The notes: generated by a model not told the origin, from the sequence alone. A stretch of DNA of 44,764 nucleotides from Candidatus Sphingomonas excrementigallinarum (GCA_019112965.1 DXIH01000009.1:1-44764), one strand, 5' to 3'. Positions 32,365 to 40,282 are shown, numbered from the stretch's first letter. A program made the numbers and translations.

Positions 32365-33462
32365 ATGATCCTCCGCTTCTTCCTCATGCTCCTTGCCACC
32401 TTCGCGATCGCGGGGCCGGCCTCGGCCGACCGGATCAAGGATCTGGGCGGGTTCCAGGGCATCCGCACCAACCAGCTGACCGGATACGGCATCGTTGTCG
32501 GTCTGCCGGGCACGGGCGACGACAATCTGGAATATACCGTCCAGTCGCTGAAGGCCGTGGTCTCGCGCTTCGGGCTGCAACTGCCGCCGACCGCCAATCC
32601 GGGCATGAAGAATGCCGCGGTGGTGATGGTCACGGCCGAGTTGCCGCCCTTCGCCAAGCCGGGGCAGAAGCTGGACATCACCGTCGCCTCGATGGGCAAG
32701 GCCAAGAGCCTGCGCGGCGGCAGCCTGATCCTCACCCCGCTTCAGGGTGCGGACGGCCAGATCTATGCGATGGCGCAGGGCAATCTGGCGGTCGGCGGCC
32801 TGGGGGCCGAAGGCGCGGACGGATCTAAGATCGTCGTCAACATTCCCTCGGTCGGTCGTATCCCCGAAGGGGCGACGGTCGAACGGGCGGTCGCCACCGG
32901 CTTCGACACCGCGCCCAGCCTGACCTTCAACCTGGCGCGCGCCGACTTCACCACCGCGCAGAATGTCGCCCAGGCGATCAATGCGCGGCTGGGCCTGGGC
33001 ACCGCGCAGGCGATGGACGCCGTGTCGGTCGCGGTTCGCGCGCCGATGGGCGCCGATGTCCGCGCCACGCTGATGTCCGAGATCGAGAATCTGAACGTCA
33101 CCTCGGCCGAGCCACCCGCCAAGGTCATCGTCAACGCCCGCACCGGCACCGTCGTCATCAATTCGGCGGTTCGCGTCGGCCCGGCGGCGGTCACCCATGG
33201 CAAGCTGACCGTGAAGATCGACGAGAACCAGCGCGTCAGCCAGCCCGGCCCCCTGAGCGGCGGTCAGACGGCGGTGACGCAGAAGTCCGGCGTCTCGGTC
33301 GAGGAAGAGCGTCGCCCGATGTTCGTCCTGGCCCCCGGTCCCAAGCTGGCCGATGTGGTGAAGGCGATGAACGCGATCGGCGCGGCCCCGTCCGACCTGG
33401 TCGCCATTCTCGAAGCGCTGAAGGAAGCCGGCGCGCTCAAGGCGGAGTTGATCGTCCTGTGA
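32365..33462 (+). CDS. flgI: FlgI, P-ring protein
   Basis: Periplasmic P-ring subunit (365 aa). A clear signal peptide (MILRFFLMLLATFAIAGPASA) is followed by the highly conserved mature start DRIKDLGGFQGIRTNQLTGYGIVVGLPGTGDD. Further hallmarks are ELPPFAKPGQKLDITVASMGKAKSLRGG and the closing DLVAILEALKEAGALKAELIVL. The open frame extends further upstream in unrelated Arg-rich sequence; the ATG at 32365 begins the signal peptide. It overlaps the flgJ GTG start by four bases. Confidence 0.96.
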   Translation: MILRFFLMLLATFAIAGPASADRIKDLGGFQGIRTNQLTGYGIVVGLPGTGDDNLEYTVQSLKAVVSRFGLQLPPTANPGMKNAAVVMVTAELPPFAKPGQKLDITVASMGKAKSLRGGSLILTPLQGADGQIYAMAQGNLAVGGLGAEGADGSKIVVNIPSVGRIPEGATVERAVATGFDTAPSLTFNLARADFTTAQNVAQAINARLGLGTAQAMDAVSVAVRAPMGADVRATLMSEIENLNVTSAEPPAKVIVNARTGTVVINSAVRVGPAAVTHGKLTVKIDENQRVSQPGPLSGGQTAVTQKSGVSVEEERRPMFVLAPGPKLADVVKAMNAIGAAPSDLVAILEALKEAGALKAELIVL

Positions 33463-33788
33463 CCCAGAGCATCGCACCCACGTCCCCCGCATCGGCGGCG
33501 TCCGCCATCGCGGGCACCGTGTCCACCGACACCCGCCGCCTGTCGAACGGGGCCAATCTGGACAAGGCGGGCACCCAGTTCGAGGCGATCTTCACCGGCA
33601 TGATGCTGAAGGCGATGCGCCAGACCAAGCTGAGTGAGACGATGTTCGACTCCAAGGCGCTCGACACGTTCCGGGACATGCAGGACCAACAGGTTGCCCA
33701 GACCATGGCGACCCAGGCCCCGCTGGGGATCGGCAAGGCCGTGACCGCATTCCTGGCGAAATCTCAACCTGTCGTTAACCAGACATAA
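33459..33788 (+). CDS. flgJ: FlgJ, rod-scaffold domain only
   Basis: Rod-cap protein (109 aa) with only the N-terminal FlgJ domain: AGTQFEAIFTGMMLKAMRQTKLSETMFDSKALDTFRDMQDQQVAQTMA is diagnostic. The C-terminal muramidase domain of enteric FlgJ is absent, as is common in alphaproteobacteria; the separate transglycosylase at 23499-24356 may supply the activity. The start is a GTG that forms a GTGA overlap with the flgI stop. flgK follows 15 bases later. Confidence 0.93.
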   Translation: MTQSIAPTSPASAASAIAGTVSTDTRRLSNGANLDKAGTQFEAIFTGMMLKAMRQTKLSETMFDSKALDTFRDMQDQQVAQTMATQAPLGIGKAVTAFLAKSQPVVNQT

Positions 33789-33803
33789 CGTACCGCAGTA
33801 ACC

Positions 33804-35147
33804 ATGAGCGACCTGCTCTCTATCGGCGCTTCGGGCGTCCGCGCATATCAGACCGCGCTGACCGCCGTTGGTGAGAATATCGCCAATGTCGGAACGGACG
33901 GCTATTCGCGCCGGACGGTCACGATGCAGGAGATCTCGCCCGCCGCCGGTCTCGCGGCGAACAAGGTCTCGGCGGGCTCGGGCGTCATGGTGCTGGGCAT
34001 TGCGCGCGCCACCGACGTCTATGCCAGCGCCGCGGTTCGTGCGGCCACCGCCGACCTGTCGCGCACCACGACGGGCGTGACCTGGCTGAACCGGATCGAG
34101 GGCGCGATGACCGGCGATCAGGTCCAGACGCGCCTGACCGCCTTCTTCACCGCCGCGCGCACGCTGGCCGCCGAGCCGACCTCGCCCGCGCTGCGCGCCA
34201 CGATGCTGGAAACCGCGCGATCCACCGCGACGGCGTTCAGCGCGACCGACTCGGCCTTCGACCAGATCAACGCCGATTTCGACGGGCAGGCACGGCAGGC
34301 CGCACATGACCTGTCCTCGCTCGCCACCTCACTGGTCCGCGTCAACGAAGGGCTGGGCCGCACGCAGCCGGGCACCGCGGCTTCGGCGCAGCTGACCGAC
34401 CAGCGCGACCAGATCCTGACCCAGATGAGCGCGCTGTCCGACATCACCAGCACGACCGACGAACTTGGCCGCGCGACGGTGCGACTCGGCGACCGGGCGG
34501 GGCCGATCCTGGCGGCGACCGATTCGACCGGGTCCGTCACCTATCAGCGCGGTGCCGATGGCGGCGTGTCCTTCCATGTCGCCTTGCAGGGCCAGATCAG
34601 CGACTTCGTGCCCGGCGGCGGCGCGATGGCGGGGATGCTGGACGGTGCCGAGCGGATCAACGCGACACGCGGCGCCTTCAACCAGGTGGCCAAGAGCTTC
34701 GTCGAGACGGTCAACGGCCTCCAGGCCGGTGGCCAGGACCTGAACGGCGCGACCGGCACGGCGATGTTCGGCCTGACGGCCGGCACCGCGCAGATGAGCC
34801 TGGTGATGACCGACGGGTCGAAGATCGCGGCGGCGCGCGGGGGGCAGGGTTCGCGCAACGCCGACAATCTGGCCGCGCTGGAAACCGTGCGCGGATCGGC
34901 GGGCTTCGAGAACAAGCTGACCCAGATCGTCACCGATAACGCCACCACGCTGAAGCAGCGCCAGACCGTCGCCGACGCGCAGACCGCGATCAGCGACGGG
35001 GCCAAGGCCACGCTGTCGGCCGCCTCGGGTGTCACGCTCGATGCCGAAGCGGTGACGCTGATGCGGTTCCAGCAGGCCTATTCCGCGACCAGCCGGGTCA
35101 TCCAGGCGGCCCGCGAAACCTTCCAATCCATTCTCGAGCTGCGGTAA
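33804..35147 (+). CDS. flgK: FlgK, first hook-filament junction protein
   Basis: Junction protein (447 aa). The N-terminal rod-type signature is LLSIGASGVRAYQTALTAVGENIANVGTDGYSRRTV. The C-terminus has AVTLMRFQQAYSATSRVIQAARETFQSILELR, as in other FlgK. The middle is Ala/Thr-rich. The length is at the short end for FlgK. A GTCGTTAA word lies 24 bases upstream, but without a TAAA at the right distance, so it is probably expressed as part of the flgB operon. Confidence 0.95.
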   Translation: MSDLLSIGASGVRAYQTALTAVGENIANVGTDGYSRRTVTMQEISPAAGLAANKVSAGSGVMVLGIARATDVYASAAVRAATADLSRTTTGVTWLNRIEGAMTGDQVQTRLTAFFTAARTLAAEPTSPALRATMLETARSTATAFSATDSAFDQINADFDGQARQAAHDLSSLATSLVRVNEGLGRTQPGTAASAQLTDQRDQILTQMSALSDITSTTDELGRATVRLGDRAGPILAATDSTGSVTYQRGADGGVSFHVALQGQISDFVPGGGAMAGMLDGAERINATRGAFNQVAKSFVETVNGLQAGGQDLNGATGTAMFGLTAGTAQMSLVMTDGSKIAAARGGQGSRNADNLAALETVRGSAGFENKLTQIVTDNATTLKQRQTVADAQTAISDGAKATLSAASGVTLDAEAVTLMRFQQAYSATSRVIQAARETFQSILELR

Positions 35148-35152
35148 CGGTC

Positions 35153-36046
35153 ATGCAGATTTCCACCAACGTCTTCTACGACACCGCCTCGCGGCGGATG
35201 ACCGAGCTGACCGGCAAGGCGAATGCGTTGCAGGTCCAGATTTCGACCGGCAAGAAGCTGACCAACCCGTCGGACGACGCTGCCGCCGCCGCCCAGGTCG
35301 CCGAGTTCAACCGCCGCGACGCCGACGATGCGGTCTACAAGACCAATCTGACGCTGGCGGGCTCGTTGCTGCAACAGGCCGACACGACGCTCGGCCAGAT
35401 CGGCAACCAGGTGCAGAAGGCGCTGGAGCTGACCACCCAGGCGGCCAACGGCACCCTGACGGCCGCCAATCGGTCGAGCGTGGGCGACCAGATCGCATCG
35501 ATCCGCGACGCGCTGCTCGGCCTTGCCAATGCCAGGGACTCGCGTGGCCTGCCGCTGTTCGGCGCGGCGGCGGGGACCAATGCGGTGACGATGGTCAATG
35601 GCCGTTATGCCTATTCGCAGGCCAATGTGTCGGAGATCCCGATCGCCGATGGCCAGAGCGTCGACGTCTCGGTCGGCGCCGACCGCGTGTTCCGGGCGGG
35701 CGCGAACGACGACACGCTCAACGTCCTCAACACGCTCGTCACCGCGCTGAAATCGGGCGGGGACGCCACCGCGACGATCAGGGACGCGATGGACAAGCTG
35801 AAGGCCGCCAATGACAATGTCGCGACCGTACAGGCCTCGGTCGGCGCGCGCGAGGCGCGGGTCGAGTTGCAGCAGGGTCTGCAACAGGCCGCCAGCACGG
35901 ATCGGGCGCAGCTGCGCTCCAGCATCGAGGATGCCGATCCGGTTTCGACCATTACGCAGCTGCAACAGACGATGACCGTGCTTCAGGCCACCCAGGCCAG
36001 CTTCAGCAAGCTGACCAGCCTGTCGCTGTTCGATTATCTGAAATGA
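35153..36046 (+). CDS. flgL: FlgL, second hook-filament junction protein
   Basis: Junction protein (297 aa), related to flagellin in its ends. The N-terminus (ISTNVFYDTASRRMTELTGKANALQVQISTGKKLTNPSDDAAAAAQV) is typical of FlgL. The C-terminus ends in heptad-rich SIEDADPVSTITQLQQTMTVLQATQASFSKLTSLSLFDYLK. Five bases separate it from flgK. It is the last gene of the flgB-flgL operon; a GC-rich hairpin follows at 36053-36068. Confidence 0.95.
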   Translation: MQISTNVFYDTASRRMTELTGKANALQVQISTGKKLTNPSDDAAAAAQVAEFNRRDADDAVYKTNLTLAGSLLQQADTTLGQIGNQVQKALELTTQAANGTLTAANRSSVGDQIASIRDALLGLANARDSRGLPLFGAAAGTNAVTMVNGRYAYSQANVSEIPIADGQSVDVSVGADRVFRAGANDDTLNVLNTLVTALKSGGDATATIRDAMDKLKAANDNVATVQASVGAREARVELQQGLQQAASTDRAQLRSSIEDADPVSTITQLQQTMTVLQATQASFSKLTSLSLFDYLK

Positions 36047-36052
36047 TCGCGT

Positions 36053-36068
36053 CCGGGCGCGGGCCCGG
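36053..36068 (+). terminator. Weak hairpin at the end of the flg operon
   Basis: CCGGGC and GCCCGG pair around a four-base loop, seven bases after the flgL stop, followed by TAACTGTATTTT. The T-run is interrupted, so termination may be partial. The rest of the gap up to motA (36148) shows no sigma54 or sigma28 element. Confidence 0.4.
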
Positions 36069-36147
36069 TAACTGTATTTTGACCTTGACGGTCTAGGGCG
36101 GTGATCTGACGGGCACCGCGGCCGGTCTTCGGGAGTATCGGTTCACC

Positions 36148-37011
36148 ATGTTTCCTGCCATCGGCCTAGTCATCCTGCTCGGCATGGTGTTCGGCGGCTT
36201 CGCCATCACCGGCGGCAAGCTCGGCCCCGTGTTCGAGGCGATCCCGCACGAAATGCTCATCATCGGCGGCGCCGCCGTCGGTGCGCTCGTCATCGGCAAC
36301 TCCGGCAAGGAGCTGAAGGCGCTGGGCGGCGCGATGGGAAAGATCTTCAAGGGCCCGAAATACAAGAAGCAGGACTATCTCGACGTCATCTTCCTCGTCT
36401 CGAAGCTGATGAAGATGCTGCGCACCGAAGGCCCGATCGCGCTGGAGCCGCATGTCGAGGACCCCAAGTCCTCCTCGGTCTTCGCCGAATATCCCCGGCT
36501 CGTCGCCGACCACACGCTCGTCAACCTGATCGCCGACACGCTGCGCCTGGTCGTCGTCTCGTCCGGCACGCTCGACGTGCATGCGGTCGAAGAGGTCATG
36601 GACAACGCGATCAAGACCCACCACCACGAGGTCGAAGGGCCGCAGGGTACGCTCCAGAGTCTGGCCGACTCGCTGCCCGCGCTGGGTATCGTCGCGGCGG
36701 TGCTCGGCATCGTGAAGACCATGGGTTCGATCGACAAGCCGCCGAGCGTGCTGGGCGGCATGATCGGCTCGGCGCTGGTCGGCACCTTCATGGGCGTGCT
36801 CCTCGCCTACGGTATTGTGAACCCGTTCGCGGGCCGCCTGAAGCAGGTGATCGATGCCGACGCCGCCATTTATCACGTCGTCAAGCAGATCATCATCGCC
36901 TCGCTCCACGGCCATCCGCAGCCGCTGGTCATCGAAGCCGCCCGTTCGGGGATTGCGCACAAGGACCAGCCCGGCTTCGCCGAGGTGTTCGACGGCCTGC
37001 GGGGCAAGTAA
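36148..37011 (+). CDS. motA: MotA, main stator subunit
   Basis: Inner-membrane proton-channel subunit (287 aa) that applies torque to FliG. Four membrane segments lie at about residues 4-22, 33-52, 170-190 and 200-222. The cytosolic loop has the RTEGPIALEPHVEDPKSSSVFAEYP sequence typical of the E. coli-type family. The functional prolines are in SLPALGIVAAVLGIVKTMG and YGIVNPFAGRLKQ. Length and pattern are standard. motB begins three bases after the stop. It is clearly different from the shorter PomA-like protein at 26317-27012. Confidence 0.96.
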   Translation: MFPAIGLVILLGMVFGGFAITGGKLGPVFEAIPHEMLIIGGAAVGALVIGNSGKELKALGGAMGKIFKGPKYKKQDYLDVIFLVSKLMKMLRTEGPIALEPHVEDPKSSSVFAEYPRLVADHTLVNLIADTLRLVVVSSGTLDVHAVEEVMDNAIKTHHHEVEGPQGTLQSLADSLPALGIVAAVLGIVKTMGSIDKPPSVLGGMIGSALVGTFMGVLLAYGIVNPFAGRLKQVIDADAAIYHVVKQIIIASLHGHPQPLVIEAARSGIAHKDQPGFAEVFDGLRGK

Positions 37012-37014
37012 GTC

Positions 37015-37905
37015 ATGGCCCGCGCTCCGCACGGCAAGAACGAGCCGCCCAAGATCGTCATCGTCAAGAAGATCATCGCCGATGGTCATGGCGGGCATCA
37101 TGGCGGCGCGTGGAAGGTCGCCTATGCCGACTTCGTGACGGCGATGATGGCGTTCTTCCTGCTGCTCTGGCTGCTGGGCGCCACCACCGAAAAGCAGCGC
37201 AAGGGCATCGCCGATTATTTCGCGCCGACGCTGATCGATACCAAGTCGACGGGCATCGGCGGCGGCGTGCTGAACGGCGGGCCCGGTGCGGGCCGCCAGC
37301 AGAGCGGGATCAGCGGGCGGATCCAGCTGATCGTGCCGAAGGCGTCCGAGGGCGGCGGCGACAGGGCCGGGACCGGCGACAAGGGCTCGCTGCGCAATCC
37401 CAACGGCAAGGCGCAGGACCAGAAGACGTTCGACGCGATCAAGCGCGAGCTTCTGAAGAAGATGCAGGTCACGCCGGAGCTTCGCAAGCTGGCGCAACAG
37501 GTGCGGTTCATCCCCACCGATGACGGCCTGCGCATCGATCTGGTCGACAATGCCGATTATTCGATGTTCGCGACCGGCACGACCAACCTGACCCCGGCGG
37601 CGTCCGAGCTGATCGGGACCATCGCCAGGACGGTCGCCGACGTGCCCAACACGATCATGATCCGCGGCCACACCGACAGCGTGCCCTATGGCGACCCGCG
37701 CGCGATGAACAACTGGCTGCTCTCGTCCAGCCGCGCCGAGGCGACCCGCCGCCGCCTGGCCGCCGGTGGCCTGCCTGAATCGCGGTTCGAGCGGATCGAG
37801 GGCGTGGCCGACCGCGAACCGATGATCGCGAACAACCCCTCCGACCCACGCAACCGCCGCGTGGCGATCACGCTGCTCTATCGCAAGGGCGTGTTCGGGC
37901 AGTAA
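37015..37905 (+). CDS. motB: MotB, main stator anchor
   Basis: Stator subunit (296 aa) that couples proton flow to torque and anchors the stator to peptidoglycan. A basic N-terminus precedes one membrane segment with the essential aspartate D39 in AWKVAYADFVTAMMAFFLLLWL. A plug and linker follow. The C-terminal OmpA-like domain is complete (IMIRGHTDSVPYG, NNWLLSSSRAEATRRRL, NPSDPRNRRVAITLLY). The end of the gene lies four bases before a very stable hairpin. Confidence 0.96.
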   Translation: MARAPHGKNEPPKIVIVKKIIADGHGGHHGGAWKVAYADFVTAMMAFFLLLWLLGATTEKQRKGIADYFAPTLIDTKSTGIGGGVLNGGPGAGRQQSGISGRIQLIVPKASEGGGDRAGTGDKGSLRNPNGKAQDQKTFDAIKRELLKKMQVTPELRKLAQQVRFIPTDDGLRIDLVDNADYSMFATGTTNLTPAASELIGTIARTVADVPNTIMIRGHTDSVPYGDPRAMNNWLLSSSRAEATRRRLAAGGLPESRFERIEGVADREPMIANNPSDPRNRRVAITLLYRKGVFGQ

Positions 37906-37908
37906 TGT

Positions 37909-37950
37909 GCAAGGACGTTCGGTGGACGGTCGTCCGCCGAACGTCCTTGC
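37909..37950 (+). terminator. Very stable hairpin after motB
   Basis: Two 20-base arms (37909-37928 and 37931-37950) pair fully except for one G-U pair, around a two-base loop. No T-run follows. It may stabilise the motAB mRNA 3' end, block read-through, or be a small palindromic element; it also lies 59 bases before the next gene. Confidence 0.55.
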
Positions 37951-38008
37951 CTATTCAAGACGCGACCGCCATGGCGTTCGCCGCTCCGGTTCGGATGTCG
38001 GGGATGCG

Positions 38009-38461
38009 ATGATGCTACCGATGTTGAAATTCGACGCTCCTGTCTGGCGGCTGTTGCCACAGGCGGGGCTTGTCGATCCGGCGGCCCCGGCTCGCGCGCC
38101 TGAGGGGCGATTCCACCATGCTGGACAGATCGCGGCCTATGCCTCGTTGACGGCCGAAGGCGCACGCGTTGCGATCCGGCGCTATCTCGGCGACGGGGTC
38201 GCCCGGGTGCTTATTCCGATGCGGTTGACGGCGCAGTGCGTCGCGGACGCCAGGGGATTGCTCCCAGCTGCGGTCGCTTGGCAGGATGTGGGGGCGGCCG
38301 AAGGCGTATCGCCGACTTGGGCGATTTCAGACATGGCCCGGGAAGCGGGGGCGGAGGCGATGCTATACTCATCGCGTTCGCGACCCGATCTCTCGCATGT
38401 CGTGGTGTTCAGGCCGGATCGCCTTCATGGCTTCGGAGAAGCCACGGCCTATATCCCATAA
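38009..38461 (+). CDS. RES-domain protein, possibly catalytically altered
   Basis: Protein of 150 aa with the RES fold, a family that includes NAD-degrading toxins. The domain markers are VWRLLP (R14), GRFHHAGQIAAYAS (R34, Y44), and the ending WAISDMAREAGAEAMLYSSRSRPDLSHVVVF. In RES enzymes a glutamate follows at the end of the next helix; here the matching position seems to be R57, so activity is uncertain. RES toxins normally stand next to an Xre/DUF2384 antitoxin, and none is visible. The frame is open from 37907, but ATG 38009 with GGGG upstream starts just before the domain. It lies between motB and a MucR-like gene and is not clearly part of the motility locus. Confidence 0.72.
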   Translation: MMLPMLKFDAPVWRLLPQAGLVDPAAPARAPEGRFHHAGQIAAYASLTAEGARVAIRRYLGDGVARVLIPMRLTAQCVADARGLLPAAVAWQDVGAAEGVSPTWAISDMAREAGAEAMLYSSRSRPDLSHVVVFRPDRLHGFGEATAYIP

Positions 38462-38514
38462 CTATAGGGACGGGCCTGGATGTGAGGCGGCGAGCTGCGA
38501 CCCTTGCGACCCCA

Positions 38515-38574
38515 TAAAAAAGGCCCGCCTGGCGATCATCCCCTGGGAGGCGGGTGATGACGGCCGGGCGGGCC
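38515..38574 (-). terminator. Intrinsic terminator of the MucR-like gene
   Basis: On the minus strand GGCCCGCC (38574-38567) pairs with GGCGGGCC (38529-38522), enclosing an inner hairpin (ATCACCC/GGGATGAT type), then a TTTTTT run at 38521-38515. It begins about 20 bases after the stop of the MucR-like gene. Confidence 0.85.
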
Positions 38575-38596
38575 CCTTCATAAGGCGGAACTGCGC

Positions 38597-39085
38597 TTAT
38601 TCGGCGTCGGCGGCCTCGCCCTTGCGCGGCTTGCGCGCGGTGGAGGCGGCGGCGTTGCGCGGGCCGGGCTTGCGACCCAGGCCGATCTTCTTGGCCATCG
38701 CGCGACGGCTTTCCGAATAGCTCTCGGCGACCATCGGATAGTCCGGCTTCAGGCCGTAACGCTCGCGATATTCTTCCGGGGTCAGGCCATGGGTGGCCAG
38801 ATGACGACGCAGCGTCTTGTAAGGCTTGCCGTCGATCATCGAGACGATGTGATCCTTCGACGCCAGCGACTTGCGAACCGACACGGCCGGAACATATTCA
38901 GTCGGTGCCTCGACATCGGTCGCCTGCGGCGCGCTGCCCAGGAGCGAAGACACGGTCTCGTGCATCTTGTGGAGAAACGCCGGAACCTCTTCCGACGAGG
39001 TGCGGGTATTGGGATTGCCCAACCACGCAATGGTCAATTCCGTTGCCAGTTCTACGGCATTCACATCGATAGGGTCGTCGGCCAT
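38597..39085 (-). CDS. mucR: MucR/Ros-family transcriptional regulator lacking the zinc cysteine
   Basis: DNA-binding regulator (162 aa) of the Ros/MucR family, which in alphaproteobacteria controls surface polysaccharides, motility and cell-cycle genes. The core DHIVSMIDGKPYKTLRRHLATHGLTPEEYRERYGL (residues 78-112) matches the family. The zinc-binding pattern is C-x2-C/D-x9-H-x3-H; here it reads S82, D85, H95, H99, so the cysteine is replaced by serine, as reported for some Mesorhizobium homologues that fold without zinc. The C-terminus is basic. The ATG is preceded by CAGGAGCG. An AT-rich upstream region, unlike the rest of the window, could be an autoregulatory target, since this family binds AT-rich DNA. 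Confidence 0.9.
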   Translation of the reverse strand: MADDPIDVNAVELATELTIAWLGNPNTRTSSEEVPAFLHKMHETVSSLLGSAPQATDVEAPTEYVPAVSVRKSLASKDHIVSMIDGKPYKTLRRHLATHGLTPEEYRERYGLKPDYPMVAESYSESRRAMAKKIGLGRKPGPRNAAASTARKPRKGEAADAE

Positions 39086-39107
39086 GATACGCTCCTGTTG
39101 TTTCCGT

Positions 39108-39131
39108 GTGACCTAACGGTCAATCACACGG
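39108..39131. promoter_or_regulatory. Inverted repeat just upstream of the MucR-like gene
   Basis: GTGTGA (39108-39113) and TCACAC (39126-39131) form a 6-bp inverted repeat overlapping the likely promoter region; TTGACG on the minus strand begins at 39139. A possible operator. The AT-rich stretch continues to about 39410 without a convincing gene. Confidence 0.35.
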
Positions 39132-39399
39132 CGTCAACCTTCGGAGCCAGCATTGGACCAAATTTAATGAGCGTATGACTGATTTGATATTTGGCCGATG
39201 TTGAGGGATCGGATCGATCAGGCATGAAATATATCGGAAAGATCGGATCGGAATGCTGGTAAAGAAGCGTCATCCGGACGTTTTTCTGCAGATTTCGGCC
39301 GAAATCCATGGCTGGCGGGCTTTTATTCGATTTGTCCGGTACGATGGCCCCTCGCAGCGTGAATGCAAAATATGCAACCAAAATTAATGAGGTTGCATT

Positions 39400-39495
39400 T
39401 GTGTTAATCGGGCATCCGCAGCATAGGGAGCGGGCCTTTCAGGCATCCTCTCCTAAAAACTTTCACGGGCTGGTCTCACGACCGGCCCTTTTTTT
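39400..39495 (+). ncRNA. Candidate small RNA ending in a strong terminator
   Basis: The stretch before the terminator at 39467-39495 carries no plausible coding frame; the plus-strand frame here runs straight through the terminator. The region upstream is AT-rich and could hold a promoter. The 5' end is not determined; 39400 is a guess. A trans-acting small RNA is inferred from a terminator without a gene. Family unknown. Confidence 0.35.
39467..39495 (+). terminator. Intrinsic terminator with no gene in front of it
   Basis: GGGCTGGTC (39467-39475), TCAC loop, GACCGGCCC (39480-39488) and seven T residues. The stem is 9 bp with one G-U pair. The nearest plus-strand gene ends a kilobase upstream, beyond a minus-strand gene, so this must serve a separate short transcript. 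Confidence 0.85.
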
Positions 39496-39604
39496 GTCTT
39501 GCTTCCGCCGGGCATCGGCCTAGGCTATCCCATCGCCGCGCTTCAACGATAGTGATAAGCAGGAGTGGAAGCCGCCGGGAAAACCGGCATCGCGCGTCGG
39601 TGCC

Positions 39605-39638
39605 GGGGGTTGAGCGACCGGGTCGCTCCCCCCGTTTT
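39605..39638 (+). terminator. Second orphan terminator-like hairpin
   Basis: GGGGG and GAGCGACC (39605-39609, 39612-39619) pair with GGTCGCTC and CCCCC (39621-39633), leaving a TT bulge, then GTTTT. A smaller GCCGG-GAAAA-CCGGC hairpin lies just upstream (39574-39588). Together they could form a structured small RNA of about 100 bases from 39540. Confidence 0.5.
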
Positions 39639-39680
39639 ACCATCCTTGTTTGGCGGCTTCTTCCATCTTTGTTGAGGATG

Positions 39681-39774
39681 CCCTTGGCCTTCGACTTCGC
39701 TCAGGCCGAACGGAGCGCGGAAAGGGGCTGGATACCCAAAGCCGTTCAGCCTGAGCGAAGTCGAAGGCCAAGGG
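39681..39774. repeat. Inverted intergenic repeat (second family, full copy)
   Basis: Arms of 33 bases (39681-39713 and 39742-39774) differ at one position and contain CCTTGGCCTTCGACTTCGC and its complement. It is the same family as 94-172. It lies between the orphan terminators and the end of the hypothetical gene. Confidence 0.85.
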
Positions 39775-39842
39775 CCGAATGTAATCACAATGCCTGTAAG
39801 GGGCGGAGAGTCCTCAAACTCCTGCCGTCCCGAATAGCTGAT

Positions 39843-40211
39843 TCAACCTTTGTTGTCGGACGACGGACGATGGATGAACTGGTCCAGCGCCGACAGCGCC
39901 ATGCCTGCAAAGGCGACGACCTCGGACATGCCCGACTTCGTGGTGCCGCCTTCCTGCGACGGCTGGGACGTCGCCGGCTCGGTCGGTTCGGGGGGTGATG
40001 CGGCGGCATCACCCGGCCGCTTGGCGGTTTCACGCGCCAGGGCCGAGGCCGCGACGATCAGCCCCGTCGCCAGCAATTGCCGCCCCGCGGGGCTGCGTGC
40101 CTGGTCGAGCAGCGCCTGACCCATCCGGTGCAGGGGCGAAGGACCAGGCGATGCGGTCTGTTCGTCCAGCTTGGCTTTTTTCTGCTTTTTCTTGTGCTTC
40201 TTCTTGCCCAT
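39843..40211 (-). CDS. Hypothetical protein with a lysine-rich N-terminus
   Basis: Protein of 122 aa, not recognised. It opens with a dense basic run (KKKHKKKQKKAK) followed by a Pro/Ser spacer. A moderately hydrophobic Ala-rich helix (about residues 44-62), a Pro/Thr/Ser-rich linker and a second helix (SEVVAFAGMALSALDQFI) follow. The alternation of helices and linkers suggests a small DNA- or RNA-associated or membrane-peripheral protein, but no function can be assigned. ATG 40211 is chosen because it starts the basic run; the frame is open to 40253. It lies directly downstream of rpoN on the same strand, 71 bases away. Confidence 0.6.
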   Translation of the reverse strand: MGKKKHKKKQKKAKLDEQTASPGPSPLHRMGQALLDQARSPAGRQLLATGLIVAASALARETAKRPGDAAASPPEPTEPATSQPSQEGGTTKSGMSEVVAFAGMALSALDQFIHRPSSDNKG

Positions 40212-40282
40212 CGCCCTGGCCCCGCCATCTCGTGTATGTCTAATGTAATACACCAGTCTCGGTGTTCAAGCGTCACGCGATG

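Noticed and set aside
33750..33780. GTCGTTAA upstream of flgK as a FliA promoter
   Set aside because: The bases 15 upstream read CCTG rather than TAAA, so only the -10 half matches.
39124..39381. An 85-codon minus-strand frame upstream of the MucR-like gene
   Set aside because: No ribosome-binding site or recognisable domain is seen, and it lies in the AT-rich control region; it is probably chance.
39308..39523. A 71-codon plus-strand frame
   Set aside because: It runs straight through the strong terminator at 39467-39495.
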